A DNA stretch of 37,621 bases from an uncultured Prevotellaceae bacterium (lineage in GTDB: Bacteria > Bacteroidota > Bacteroidia > Bacteroidales > Bacteroidaceae): NCBI GenBank assembly GCA_946415705.1, contig CAMKTN010000023.1, forward strand, positions 1-37,621, in the 5' to 3' direction. A program made the position numbers and the translations under genes. The notes beneath the pieces are model-generated. The model had not been told where the DNA came from, did not search any database, and saw only the letters and a program-made list of their open reading frames with translations. Within the stretch, counting starts at the first letter, position 1. Every line of letters begins with the position of its first letter. This document shows, in pieces, positions 6,052-15,200 of the stretch.

Positions 6052-8163
6052 GTGAAAATCATACAGTATACCCCGCAACTGGCTGACGAATGGGATGCAT
6101 TCGTCAAGGAGTCCAAGAACGGCACGTTTTTGTTGGAGCGCCGCTTCATGGATTATCATTCCGACCGTTTCTCCGATTGTTCTTTGCTGTTGTACGAGGA
6201 CAATGAACTCGTGGCTCTCTTCCCCGCCAATTGGGTGGAGGCAGAGGGGACGATCTATTCCCATCAAGGCTTGACCTACGGCGGTCTTATCCTGACGACA
6301 GCCGCCTCGCAGACGCAGGTGCTGAACATGATGCAGGCCATCTGCTATTGGTATATCGATTACCTGCAGGCACACCGGATGGTGTATAAGCCGATACCTT
6401 ATATCTATAGCTCGTGTGCGGCGCAGGAGGATTTGTATGCTTTGTATCGCGCGCAGGCACGCCTGCTATCGCGTGGCGTGAGCAGCGTGGTTTGCATGCA
6501 GAATCCTTTGCAGATGCGAAAACTGCGTTTGCGTGGTGCTCGCAAAGCTATCGATAACGGTCTGTATATCGACCGTATGACGGATGAGGACTGGCCGACG
6601 TTGCAGGAGTATTGGGTGCTGCTCACGGATGTGCTTTCGCGCCACCATGGCGTGACGCCCGTGCATAGTGTGGAGGAGATGCAGCTGTTGATGTCTCGTT
6701 TCCCACAGCAGATCAAGCTCTTTCTGGTACGTCATGACCGTGAGATCGTGGCGGGGTGCCTGGTGTTTGTCACTACGCAGGTGGCACATATCCAATACAT
6801 CGCGGCAGGGGAGAAGGGACGTGAACTGGGGGCCTTGGACCTGCTGTTCCGCCACCTCATCAACGAGCGGTACCGCCAGATGGCCTACCTGGACTTCGGT
6901 ATCTCTACGGAGCATGGAGGCCAATGGCTCAACGAAGGGCTCATCTTCCAAAAGGAAGGCTTCGGGGCTCGTTCGGTGTGCTATGACACCTATGAGCTGG
7001 AGCTGGATCGCACGCTCATCCAGCAGATGACGGCCACGACCGATACGGAACTGCATGGCGTGCGCTTCCTGGACTTGAAGCGTTTGAACAACAGCTTTGA
7101 GCCCCAGCTGAGCGAGGCCGTAACGCGTGTGGTGCGTGGCGGCTGGTACCTGCAGGGCTACAGCGTTTCCTCGTTTGAAAGTCATTTTGCGGAATATATC
7201 GGTGTGAAGCACTGCATCCTCTGCGGCAACGGTCTGGAGGCGCTTACGCTTATCCTGCGGGCATGCAAGCGACTTAACTGGTGGTCGGATGACAGTGAGG
7301 TCATCGTACCGGCGAATACCTTCATTGCTACCATCCTGGCTATCCAAGAGGCGGGTCTGAAGCCCGTGCTGTGTGAACCGTCGCTCAACGACTATCTCAT
7401 CGATGTCCAACAGCTGGATGCTTGTCGCAGCGAACGTACCGTAGCCATCCTGCCCGTACACTTGTATGGCCGTGTATGTGATATGAAAGCCATCAATGCC
7501 TATGCCTCCAAGCACCATCTGCTGGTGATTGAAGATGCGGCACAGGCACATGGTGCCATGCAAAATGAATGTCGTGCGGGTGCGCTGGGACATGCGGCGG
7601 CCTTCAGCTTCTACCCGGCCAAGAACCTGGGCGCGCTGGGTGATGCAGGCTGTGTGACGACCAACGATGACACGCTGGCACAGACCATCCGCATGCTGGG
7701 GAACTATGGTTCCAGTACGAAGTATGTGCATGAGCTACCCGGCATGAACTCTCGCACGGATGAGCTGCAGGCGGCGGCCCTTGATGTGAAGCTGCCGCGC
7801 CTGGATGCGGACAACGAACGTCGCCGTGAGATTGCGTCATGTTATATCGAGGGCATCGATAATCCGCTCATCATTGAGCCGGTCATCCCGCGTGATCCAC
7901 GCGAGCATGTCTTCTATGTCTTTCCCATCCGTACCAGCTTCCGTCAGCAGTTGATGCAATGGCTGAAGTCACAGGGCATAGAGACGCTTATCCATTATCC
8001 GATACCTCCACACAAGCAGCTGGCGCTCAGCGAGTATCATGGGCTGAAGCTGCCTGTGACGGAACAGATACACCGTGAGATCCTCAGCCTTCCCATCTCG
8101 CCGATGATGACAGATGCGGAGGTCGATTATGTGATTGAAGCGATTAATGCGTTTAATGTATAA
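6052..8163 (+). CDS. Fusion of GNAT/FemAB-like acyltransferase and DegT/DnrJ/EryC1 sugar aminotransferase
   Basis: 703 residues from a GTG start ([14 protein letters not shown]). Residues 1 to about 325 resemble FemAB/GNAT-type acyltransferases found in O-antigen loci: [18 protein letters not shown] near 24, and IVAGCLVF then HIQYIAA and LDFGIS later on. Residues about 337-703 form a PLP aminotransferase of the DegT family: [21 protein letters not shown] with the PLP-contacting Asp, and [15 protein letters not shown] with the Schiff-base lysine at about 524. The predicted role is to aminate a nucleotide-linked keto sugar and acylate it in one polypeptide, in the manner of FdtB/FdtC or WecE/WecD but fused. 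The ATG at 5998 is in frame but lies inside tRNA-Glu, so it is rejected; the GTG lies 22 bp after the tRNA. It is the first gene of the rightward polysaccharide half-cluster. Confidence 0.88.
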   Translation: MKIIQYTPQLADEWDAFVKESKNGTFLLERRFMDYHSDRFSDCSLLLYEDNELVALFPANWVEAEGTIYSHQGLTYGGLILTTAASQTQVLNMMQAICYWYIDYLQAHRMVYKPIPYIYSSCAAQEDLYALYRAQARLLSRGVSSVVCMQNPLQMRKLRLRGARKAIDNGLYIDRMTDEDWPTLQEYWVLLTDVLSRHHGVTPVHSVEEMQLLMSRFPQQIKLFLVRHDREIVAGCLVFVTTQVAHIQYIAAGEKGRELGALDLLFRHLINERYRQMAYLDFGISTEHGGQWLNEGLIFQKEGFGARSVCYDTYELELDRTLIQQMTATTDTELHGVRFLDLKRLNNSFEPQLSEAVTRVVRGGWYLQGYSVSSFESHFAEYIGVKHCILCGNGLEALTLILRACKRLNWWSDDSEVIVPANTFIATILAIQEAGLKPVLCEPSLNDYLIDVQQLDACRSERTVAILPVHLYGRVCDMKAINAYASKHHLLVIEDAAQAHGAMQNECRAGALGHAAAFSFYPAKNLGALGDAGCVTTNDDTLAQTIRMLGNYGSSTKYVHELPGMNSRTDELQAAALDVKLPRLDADNERRREIASCYIEGIDNPLIIEPVIPRDPREHVFYVFPIRTSFRQQLMQWLKSQGIETLIHYPIPPHKQLALSEYHGLKLPVTEQIHREILSLPISPMMTDAEVDYVIEAINAFNV

Positions 8164-8247
8164 GAGTTCAAGAGTTCAAGGGTTCAAGAGTTCAAGGGTT
8201 TAAGAGTTCAAGGGTTCAAGGGTTCAAGAAGTTCAAGAGGTTAAGAG
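8164..8247 (+). repeat. Short tandem repeat spacer (GTTCAAG type)
   Basis: The whole 84-bp spacer is about ten degenerate copies of an 8-9 bp unit, GAGTTCAAG or GGTTCAAG. It contains no promoter-like box. A related inverted stretch (TTTGAACTCTTGAACCC) precedes the next glycosyltransferase at about 9218-9235. Confidence 0.85.
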
Positions 8248-9084
8248 ATGAAAATATTTATTCTGATATCAACGATCGACCGGCGCATCCTGCGTGTACC
8301 GGCAGTACTCCGTGAACCGGAGCTAGAGGTACATTATGTGGTGGTATGGCAACAGACCTATCAGGAACTGAGTGAGGAGGCAGAGACGTTGACTGCTGAA
8401 CTCACGTCGAGAGAGGATGTCACGCTGGTCACCCTGCCTGGACGTGGCTTGAGCCGGAGCCGCAATACCGCCATCAAGACGGTGCACTCCTTACTCGAGG
8501 ATCCTTTGGAGGATGCGGTATGTATCCTCGCTGATGACGACGAGAAGTTCAGTAGCGATGCCTTCGGCCTCGTCAACTCCTATTACCTCCAGCATCCCGA
8601 CGTGGATATTGCCTTGATGCGGATACGTAGTGTCGTTGACAAGAGCTATTTTAAGAAATATCCTGATGCCGAGATAGACTACCGCAAGCATCCTCGTAGC
8701 TACTATCCCTGTTCCTTAGAGATGACGTTCCGCGCACGCGTCTGGCATGCAGGCATACATTTCGATGAGCGCTTCGGCCTGGGTTCTCCAAAGCTCAGTG
8801 CCGGTGAGGAGGAGATCTTCATGATAGATGCCATGGACAGTGGGCTGAGAGCGAGGATTGTCCCGATTGACCTGGGTACGACACGTCCGTTGTCCACGGG
8901 CATGCATGTCTCTGAGACGAAGGTGCTGCGTTCGCGTGGCGCGGTCTATGGCTACCGCTACTCGTTGCCATTGGCCTTCCTGCGTACCCTGCGGGAAGCT
9001 ATCTCGTTGTCGATCCGTATGCGCACGCATTTCATCCCGGTCTTTCGTAAGATTTGGTATGGGGTGAGGTACGTACGAAATTGA
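8248..9084 (+). CDS. Glycosyltransferase, family 2-like (GT-A fold)
   Basis: 278 residues. The N-terminal strand MKIFILISTIDRR, then GRGLSRSRNTAI at about 72 and CILADDDEKF at about 92, fit a GT-A enzyme; ADDD is the metal and nucleotide-sugar binding acid cluster. SAGEEEIFMIDAMDSG near 190 supplies the catalytic-base region (ED-type). There is no membrane segment, so it should act at the cytosolic face of the inner membrane. It lies between two repeat spacers in the rightward half-cluster; its own AAT TGA end is already part of the downstream repeat. The donor sugar cannot be told. Confidence 0.8.
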   Translation: MKIFILISTIDRRILRVPAVLREPELEVHYVVVWQQTYQELSEEAETLTAELTSREDVTLVTLPGRGLSRSRNTAIKTVHSLLEDPLEDAVCILADDDEKFSSDAFGLVNSYYLQHPDVDIALMRIRSVVDKSYFKKYPDAEIDYRKHPRSYYPCSLEMTFRARVWHAGIHFDERFGLGSPKLSAGEEEIFMIDAMDSGLRARIVPIDLGTTRPLSTGMHVSETKVLRSRGAVYGYRYSLPLAFLRTLREAISLSIRMRTHFIPVFRKIWYGVRYVRN

Positions 9085-9131
9085 AAATTGAAAATTGAGA
9101 ATTGAAAATTGAAAATTGAGAATTGAAAATT
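9078..9131 (+). repeat. AATTGAAAATTGAG tandem repeat
   Basis: Degenerate copies of AATTGAAA and AATTGAGA follow without interruption and even supply the stop codon of the preceding glycosyltransferase. The same repeat, in inverse orientation, is found at 37388-37424, and a shorter copy lies at 9194-9210. Confidence 0.85.
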
Positions 9132-9190
9132 GGCGGCCAATCAATTGTCGATATAACGTTATAACGAAATAACGATATTACGAGGCCGCT
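9132..9190. repeat. Inverted GCGGCC/GGCCGC boxes enclosing an 8-bp ATAACG tandem repeat
   Basis: GCGGCC at 9133-9138 and GGCCGC at 9184-9189 form an inverted pair. Between them, 9149-9183 is four to five copies of an 8-bp unit containing ATAACG or ATTACG. AATTG-type repeats flank both sides, so the element sits nested inside the other repeat. Confidence 0.7.
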
Positions 9191-9242
9191 AAACAATTGA
9201 AAATTGAGAACTGAGCTTTTGAACTCTTGAACCCTTTTAAGG

Positions 9243-10193
9243 ATGAAACTCACAATCGTAGTTCCGGTGTGGAATAGGAAGGACAGGGTGGTGCGGACGT
9301 TGGACAGTATCGCAGCATCCAGGAACCATGATTTTGAGTTGGTGGTGGTCGATAACGGATCTACAGATGACAGCCTGGCTGTGTGCCAGCAGTGGGCGTG
9401 GGCACATCGTGATGACGGTTTCCCGATTCAGGTGTTGAGCGAGTTGCGACAAGGTGCTGCGGCAGCACGTAATCGTGGGTTGCAGGCGTGCCAGACGGAG
9501 TATGTCTATTTCTTTGACAGTGATGATATCCTGTCGGACGATTTCATTGGAGATGTGTTGAAGGTGATGGAGCAGGGGGCTTATGACATCATCTATGCAC
9601 CGGTGTGTATGGAGGTGAACGGCCAGCGGAAAGTACGGGACTATGTGCGAGGCGGTGGTTTCTCAGAACAGGTGATTACGAGCATGCTGGGCACCCATTC
9701 TATGGTGCTCAACACGCGGTGGCTGCGTGGCATCGGTGGTTGGAACGAGGAGATGCGTGTGTGGGATGATTGGGAGCTGGGCGCACGTGCGTTGCTGGCG
9801 AAACCATCCATCTATTGGATGGAAGGTAAGGAATATCACCGCATCCTTGTTCATGACAACAGTCTCACAGGTCCATGTTTTAGTCATTCTTGGGAGGCGC
9901 AGGTGAAAGCCATGCAATGTGTATATGATGAGTTGTCCCATGCCTCAGGACTCATAGACCGCGAACGCAGACGTGGTCTCAGAAGCCTTTATCTGCGCGC
10001 GAAGATAGGTGAGGGACAGTTGCGGAAGGAGCGTTGCGCCGAAGGTGCTGCAGCATACCACCAGATGGCGGCAGACATCCTTGCTCATCCGGTAAAGCCT
10101 TTACGCCTGTTGGGCGTCATGATCTGCGACTATACCGCTATGGGTGGTCATGGCGCATGGCGGTTGGCACTTCAGCTGGTTCGTTGGATGTAA
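9243..10193 (+). CDS. Glycosyltransferase family 2
   Basis: 316 residues. Classic GT2 opening KLTIVVPVWNRKDRVVRTLD, then VVVDNGSTDDS at about 35, AAAARNRGLQ at about 76, FFDSDDILSDDF with the DxD-like metal site at about 95, and WDDWELGAR as the catalytic-base region at about 176. It is soluble or peripheral and should add one sugar to a lipid-linked glycan. It begins after a purine-rich TTTTAAGG site and ends 14 bp before the fucosyltransferase-like gene, suggesting tight cotranscription. Confidence 0.92.
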   Translation: MKLTIVVPVWNRKDRVVRTLDSIAASRNHDFELVVVDNGSTDDSLAVCQQWAWAHRDDGFPIQVLSELRQGAAAARNRGLQACQTEYVYFFDSDDILSDDFIGDVLKVMEQGAYDIIYAPVCMEVNGQRKVRDYVRGGGFSEQVITSMLGTHSMVLNTRWLRGIGGWNEEMRVWDDWELGARALLAKPSIYWMEGKEYHRILVHDNSLTGPCFSHSWEAQVKAMQCVYDELSHASGLIDRERRRGLRSLYLRAKIGEGQLRKERCAEGAAAYHQMAADILAHPVKPLRLLGVMICDYTAMGGHGAWRLALQLVRWM

Positions 10194-10207
10194 TAGAGAA
10201 TGCACAG

Positions 10208-11068
10208 ATGGCAGCGAAGGTAGATACAATCGTTCTCGTTCCCATAGGGGGGCTTTGCAATCGTCTGCGTGCCATCATCTCGGCATTGGCATTAGCGCGT
10301 GACTGCCATGCAACGTTGGACATTGTATGGTTGCGCAATCAGGAGTTGAATGCACGCTATAGCGATCTCTTCCAAGCATTGAACCTTCCAGCGGAACGGA
10401 GCGGCATAACGGTGCGTATAGTGGAAAGCACGTCGTGGCTGTGCTATGGCGTGGCGAGGAAACGTAACTTATGGCTACCTTCTTTGTATCAGCGTCGCGC
10501 CTTCGATGTCCGTTTGACGGATGACATCATCTCAGCTATTTTATCTGCCCCACACAGCGATGCGGAGTTGACTGCTGAGATTCGTCATCGCCTTCACGGT
10601 CGCGTCCTGATACAGACGGGTTCCACGTTCTATCCCTCGGAGAAGCATTGGTTGAAGCAGTTATTCCGTCCGTCAGCAGCGGTGGAGGGGCTGTTGCAAC
10701 AACGTCTTTCGATGATCACGCCTCAAACGGTAGGCCTCCATATCCGACAGACGGACAACACGCAGTCTATCCTTCATAGTCCGCTCAGCGCGTTTGAAGC
10801 TGCCATGCGTAAGGATCTGGAACGTGATCCGGCAACGACTTTCTATGTTGCCACTGATAACCCGAGCTTACTGCCTGTGCTCAGCGCGCGTTTCCCCATT
10901 CACTATAGCACCACAGCACCCACGCGGACATCGGTGCGAGGCATGCAAGAAGCGCTGGCGGAGTTGTGGACGCTGATGGCGTGTCCGCGTTTTCATGGTT
11001 CGTATTGGAGCAGCTTCTCAGACTTCGTGGTGGAAGAGGGTCCCGATGGGGATATCGTGAGAGGCTGA
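10208..11068 (+). CDS. Fucosyltransferase-like glycosyltransferase (GT-B, NodZ/GT23-like motifs)
   Basis: 286 residues from the ATG at 10208. The frame is open further upstream, but that part overlaps the previous gene. LVPIGGLCNRLRAI at about 9 resembles the GG-x-NR loop of O- and alpha-1,6-fucosyltransferases. VGLHIRQTDN at 175 contains the HxRxxD motif with Arg180 expected to contact GDP-fucose, and FYVATDNPSLLP at about 210 followed by HGSYWSSFSD near 266 completes the family pattern. The likely role is transfer of fucose or a related GDP-sugar onto the glycan made by this cluster. No GDP-fucose synthesis genes are in the window. Its stop lies 11 bp from that of the convergent GT-B gene. 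Confidence 0.7.
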   Translation: MAAKVDTIVLVPIGGLCNRLRAIISALALARDCHATLDIVWLRNQELNARYSDLFQALNLPAERSGITVRIVESTSWLCYGVARKRNLWLPSLYQRRAFDVRLTDDIISAILSAPHSDAELTAEIRHRLHGRVLIQTGSTFYPSEKHWLKQLFRPSAAVEGLLQQRLSMITPQTVGLHIRQTDNTQSILHSPLSAFEAAMRKDLERDPATTFYVATDNPSLLPVLSARFPIHYSTTAPTRTSVRGMQEALAELWTLMACPRFHGSYWSSFSDFVVEEGPDGDIVRG

Positions 11069-11079
11069 CAGAAGAAACA

Positions 11080-12195
11080 TCAAGTAAGCGAGGCTTGCCA
11101 GAAATCCAAGTATTGTTGTGCCACCTTGATATGGTCGTGGTGGCGACGGATATATGCGATGCTGTCCAGCTGCAGCTGATGGATGTTCTCCTTGCCGGAA
11201 AGCAGACGTGCGGCGATTTGCTGATAGACATCCTCCTCGGAAGGTTTCACGTTGATGATGGGGCGCAGCTCCTTTTCCCCTAAGAGCTCGTAGTGTTCCG
11301 GTTCTCCGCCGCCCACGAGAATCAGTCCCTTGGCCATGGCCAACAGACCGTTCATGGCGGGGGTGTAGCTGTATAGCTGATCCAGTAAGGCATGGCTGTT
11401 GTTCATCATCTCCTGATATTGTGCGAAGGGTACATCCTCGGCTTTGAAGATGTTGATCTTGTCGGGGTAGTCAGCCTTGAGGCGTTGGAGGGCCGCGAGC
11501 ATGATGTCGGTGCCTTTATAGGAGGAACGCGAACGCTGAATACCGATGAAGCAGTTGAGGGCTGACGGTTTATGGTTGAGAGTGGAGGTGGGGGTGATGG
11601 TGGAGAGGTTGATGGGGAAGGGGATAAAGCGGGTCTTGGAAGGGAAGAAGGGACGGTAGCAGGCTTCATATTCATAGAGCCCGGTGATGATGCCGTCGCA
11701 GTCCTCCGCGATGCGCTGGTTCAAGGTGCCTTTGGAACCGTTCAACCAGTCAGCAATCATCGTTCGCATGAAAGGATAGTCGCGGAGCTGGGAACCGAAG
11801 TTGAAGTCGGAATAGCGGAAGGTCTTGCAGTCCATGCCCACCTTCACCCAGTAATGGTCGATACCGAAAGCCCCAAGGAAGAGACTTCTGTTGTGACGAC
11901 GCAGGTAGCGATAGAACGGCCAGATGCGTTCGGCACGTAGGTCGAGGAAGACGGGGTTGATAAGCTGTACAATGTCATAGCCGCGCAGGCGGGGGAATAC
12001 ACAGGCGATCCGGCGTAGATAGTTGAGGGTGGAGAGTTTAGAGTTGATAGGGCCTCGCTTCAGGTTGATGTCGCGAGGGTAGTCCTTCCAACCATCGCCA
12101 TCAGAGACCACTGTAACCTCATGGCCGAGGGCTCGTAAGCCCTCGGCCAAAGTCCAGTGGACGTTAGAATATTCTCCTACGAGAAGAATTCTCAT
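11080..12195 (-). CDS. Glycosyltransferase, GT-B fold (GT4-like), with repeat-derived insertions
   Basis: 371 residues. The N-terminal half opens MRILLVGEYSNVHWTLAEGL; the C-terminal half carries GIQRSRSSYKGTDIMLAAL and GGGEPEHYELLGE, the E-x7-E-like donor site of GT-B enzymes. Two segments look like repeat DNA translated in frame: PINSKLSTLNYL (about 48-60) and TPTSTLNHKPSALNC (about 199-213). The second lies where the linker between the two Rossmann domains should be. It is the last gene of the leftward half-cluster and ends tail-to-tail with the fucosyltransferase-like gene. Confidence 0.75.
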   Translation of the reverse strand: MRILLVGEYSNVHWTLAEGLRALGHEVTVVSDGDGWKDYPRDINLKRGPINSKLSTLNYLRRIACVFPRLRGYDIVQLINPVFLDLRAERIWPFYRYLRRHNRSLFLGAFGIDHYWVKVGMDCKTFRYSDFNFGSQLRDYPFMRTMIADWLNGSKGTLNQRIAEDCDGIITGLYEYEACYRPFFPSKTRFIPFPINLSTITPTSTLNHKPSALNCFIGIQRSRSSYKGTDIMLAALQRLKADYPDKINIFKAEDVPFAQYQEMMNNSHALLDQLYSYTPAMNGLLAMAKGLILVGGGEPEHYELLGEKELRPIINVKPSEEDVYQQIAARLLSGKENIHQLQLDSIAYIRRHHDHIKVAQQYLDFWQASLT

Positions 12196-12232
12196 TAATT
12201 GAGATTAAGGATTAAAGATTAAAGATTAAGGA
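12196..12232. repeat. GATTAAAG tandem repeat spacer
   Basis: The spacer between the hydrolase gene and the GT-B gene consists of about four copies of GATTAAGG or GATTAAAG with no other visible signal. Confidence 0.8.
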
Positions 12233-12238
12233 TGAAAG

Positions 12239-15200
12239 TTATTTGATGAGAACTTTGCGACCGTTGATGATGTAAAGGCCTTTCTTCAGTTGTGATGATG
12301 GCTGAGCGATGCGGCGGCCAAGGAGGTCATACATGCTGGAGTTCGCATCCTGGCGTGTGGCGGCACTCTCGGGAAGGTCGGTGATGCCCGTGCGAGATGC
12401 TGGAATCTCCACAAGGGTGAGAGCGAAGTGGTCTGCGCTCCACCAAGCTGTGGCCGAGGATGTCATTTCGAAGGAGATGGCCAGGGTCTGACCGTTGTCC
12501 ACCATGATAGGATCAGTCGTCACCACCTGCCAGCCATTGGCATAGGGACTGCCCTCGGGCGAGGTCGTGCCGGTGCCGGTGATGGTCTTCGACACGGAGA
12601 TGGCGTTGGCTGTAGCGGAGAGGGTCATGGTGGCGGTGTTCTGTCCGCGCAGGATGGCACTGAAGGTATATTTACCTGCCGGCAGGCCTGTGATCTCCTG
12701 TGTGAGGCTTGAGCTGTACTCACCGGACTTCCACTGGTTCCAGTAGGTGTTGGTGCTGACGCCATCGTAAGATTCGTTGTCGGTCTTGTAGCCTACATTC
12801 TTTCCCTCCCAGCCGTAGCTGTCACCGCGGTTGGCATCGGGGTTGATGATGAAGGCGGAGGCATCGCGCGGAACGCTGACATCGCTGGTCGCCTGCTCAT
12901 CGAGGGCTGGCATGAGGTGATAGATCTGGATGTCGGCCAGTGCACGTTCCCGTCCGGTGTCCACACCAGTGAGGCTGCCTATGCGCTTGAGGACGAAGTT
13001 ATCACCGCCCGCCCAGCGTGCTGACATGGTACCCATGTTACGGATACCTACGCGCAGGTAGTTGTCGGAGACGATGATGCGGTCTAAGGTGGTGAGGGGT
13101 ACGTCGGACAAGTCTTGGGCATCGGAGGCGATGGACGTGTCGTCGGTGATAGGAGCGAAGTAGAGGCTCGTGGAGGTCTGGGCATAGAGACCTACGGCAC
13201 CGTTGACGGTGGCACCGTCCACATTGTCGGTGGTATTGAAGACGTTGGCAGACAGGGTGTAGATACCTGGGGTGAGGTCTGTCACCGTCTGGGAGTAGTC
13301 GAAGTTGATCTTGCTGGCGGTGCCGTCCCATACCTCGAAGTAGGTGTCACCCGAGGCGGCCTTAGTGTAGCCGTTGGCAGCATCACGTGTGCAGGTCCAG
13401 CCGTTGACTTCATCTTTGGAGTCCGTCTCGATACCCGGATTGGTGAGGAAGCCCAGATCGGCAGACGAGCTGCTGACGGTCTTGCCGAGGAGGGTGGTCA
13501 CCGTCACACGGAAACGGTCTGCTTCCAGGTCCATGCCTGTGGGATCCACATTCGTGAGGCTTTGGACGCTGTTGTCGAAGCGATAACGGTCTGTGATTTC
13601 ACCGATGGGTTCCCAATCGCCATCGCCGCCCGCCTGACGTTCTACCACGATGCGTTCCGTGAGGTCGCCATTGGGGTTGTTGATGCGGAAGGAAAGCTTT
13701 CCCGTTGAGCTCTGTTCCATCGTGAAGGACGGTTTCTTAGCCGAGGGGGCCCACCAAATGGGCACCTTGGTGTATTTGCTGTTGTAGGCAAATGTAGCAT
13801 GGTGGTCGCGATAGACCTGGCCAGATGGGGTGAATCCACCTTCATTATAGAACATGTGGCTCTTCCAGTTTACGTCGGTGTTGTAGATAGCATAGCGTTC
13901 CACATAGTCACATTCATCGAGCTTTTCCAGTACTGCTTGCAAGAGGGAACGGAACTTCTCCTCGGAGAAACCGCTTTGTTCGCTATGCCAGGACGCACTC
14001 ATCTCCATCTCAGTCAGCCATAGCGGGCGACCGGTGTTGTCCCATACCTTCTTACATTCACTGGCGAACCATGAGGCGTAGTCCGCTGCACTGCGTCCGC
14101 TGACCTGCCAGTAGGCGTGGGTGACGGCGAAGTCACAGCGATAAGCCATATTGTCCGTTTTTGTGAAGTAGTCGTACAACCAACTGAAGTCTGTCGGCTG
14201 GGGAGAACCGATGCGTCCGCCACCGGCTTGGAAGTTGGGTGTGATGGTTGTGCAGTACCACGCATCCACGGTACCGCCACAGGCACAGGATGTGTGCTGC
14301 TCAGAGTGCTCAGGCTCGTTGATGGAGAAGGCTGCCGTGCTTGTCTTGTAGTTCACATCGCTGGCACTCGGCCAATATTTGTGTTGGCGGCAGGGGACAT
14401 ATTCCATGTTTGAGGTGGAGCTATACCCTGCGCTCCAGGACCAATACCATGTAGCTCCCAATGACGGGCCTTTCGTGGCACCGCCCGTGTCGGCCCATCC
14501 CTTCTTGGAGAGATACGGCCAAGCCTTCACGAAGACCGATGTGATGCGGCGGTCCAGCGCCGTGGGCAGTTCGTTGATGACGAGGTCTGCATGGTCGGCC
14601 ACATAGACGCGGCTGTAGCCCGTGCCATTGGTGCCGGTGGCCACTGTGGCCATGTGTCCGCGCTTAAGAACGAAGCTGCGGGCCATATTGTTGAAGCGGT
14701 CAAGAGTTGACTTGGTGACATCAGTACCAACCCATGTCGTGGTACCCTCGCAGTTCGGCTCGGAGTAGAGCGTGAGGGCATGGAGGCTGTTGCCGCCGGC
14801 GCGTGTCGGGATGATAACGGAGCCGTTCAGGTAGATCTCGACGAGACAGTTGGTACCGACCTTCGCTTGCGAAGTGCCGATATAGACACGATAGATGTCA
14901 GGGGAACTCAAGAGATCTGCGGGCTTCATGTTATCGAAGATCAGCCAGGTGTCGAGGCTGCCCAGCGTGACGCGTGATGCCTGGCCACGGATGGCTTCCT
15001 CCGAAGCTGAGATATGAATGTCGATGGGGTCGGAATAGGAAATCTTCTTGTCATAGATCTTGAAGTAATCCACTTCCTGACGACCGATGGCATTGGTGTA
15101 GATATCGCTCTCGTAGGCACGACGTGCGTCGGTGATGTCCGTTCCAGCTACGGGGATAATGTCGAATTCGGCATGCGAGCCACGGTTCTTGTCGTAATAG

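Noticed and set aside
6466..7731. 421-codon open frame on the minus strand opposite the fusion gene
   Set aside because: The plus strand encodes conserved DegT motifs throughout; the antisense product has no motif or start signal.
10034..10207. Longer N-terminus of the fucosyltransferase-like gene
   Set aside because: It overlaps the well-supported preceding glycosyltransferase by 160 bp; the ATG at 10208 starts directly before the conserved GGLCNR loop.
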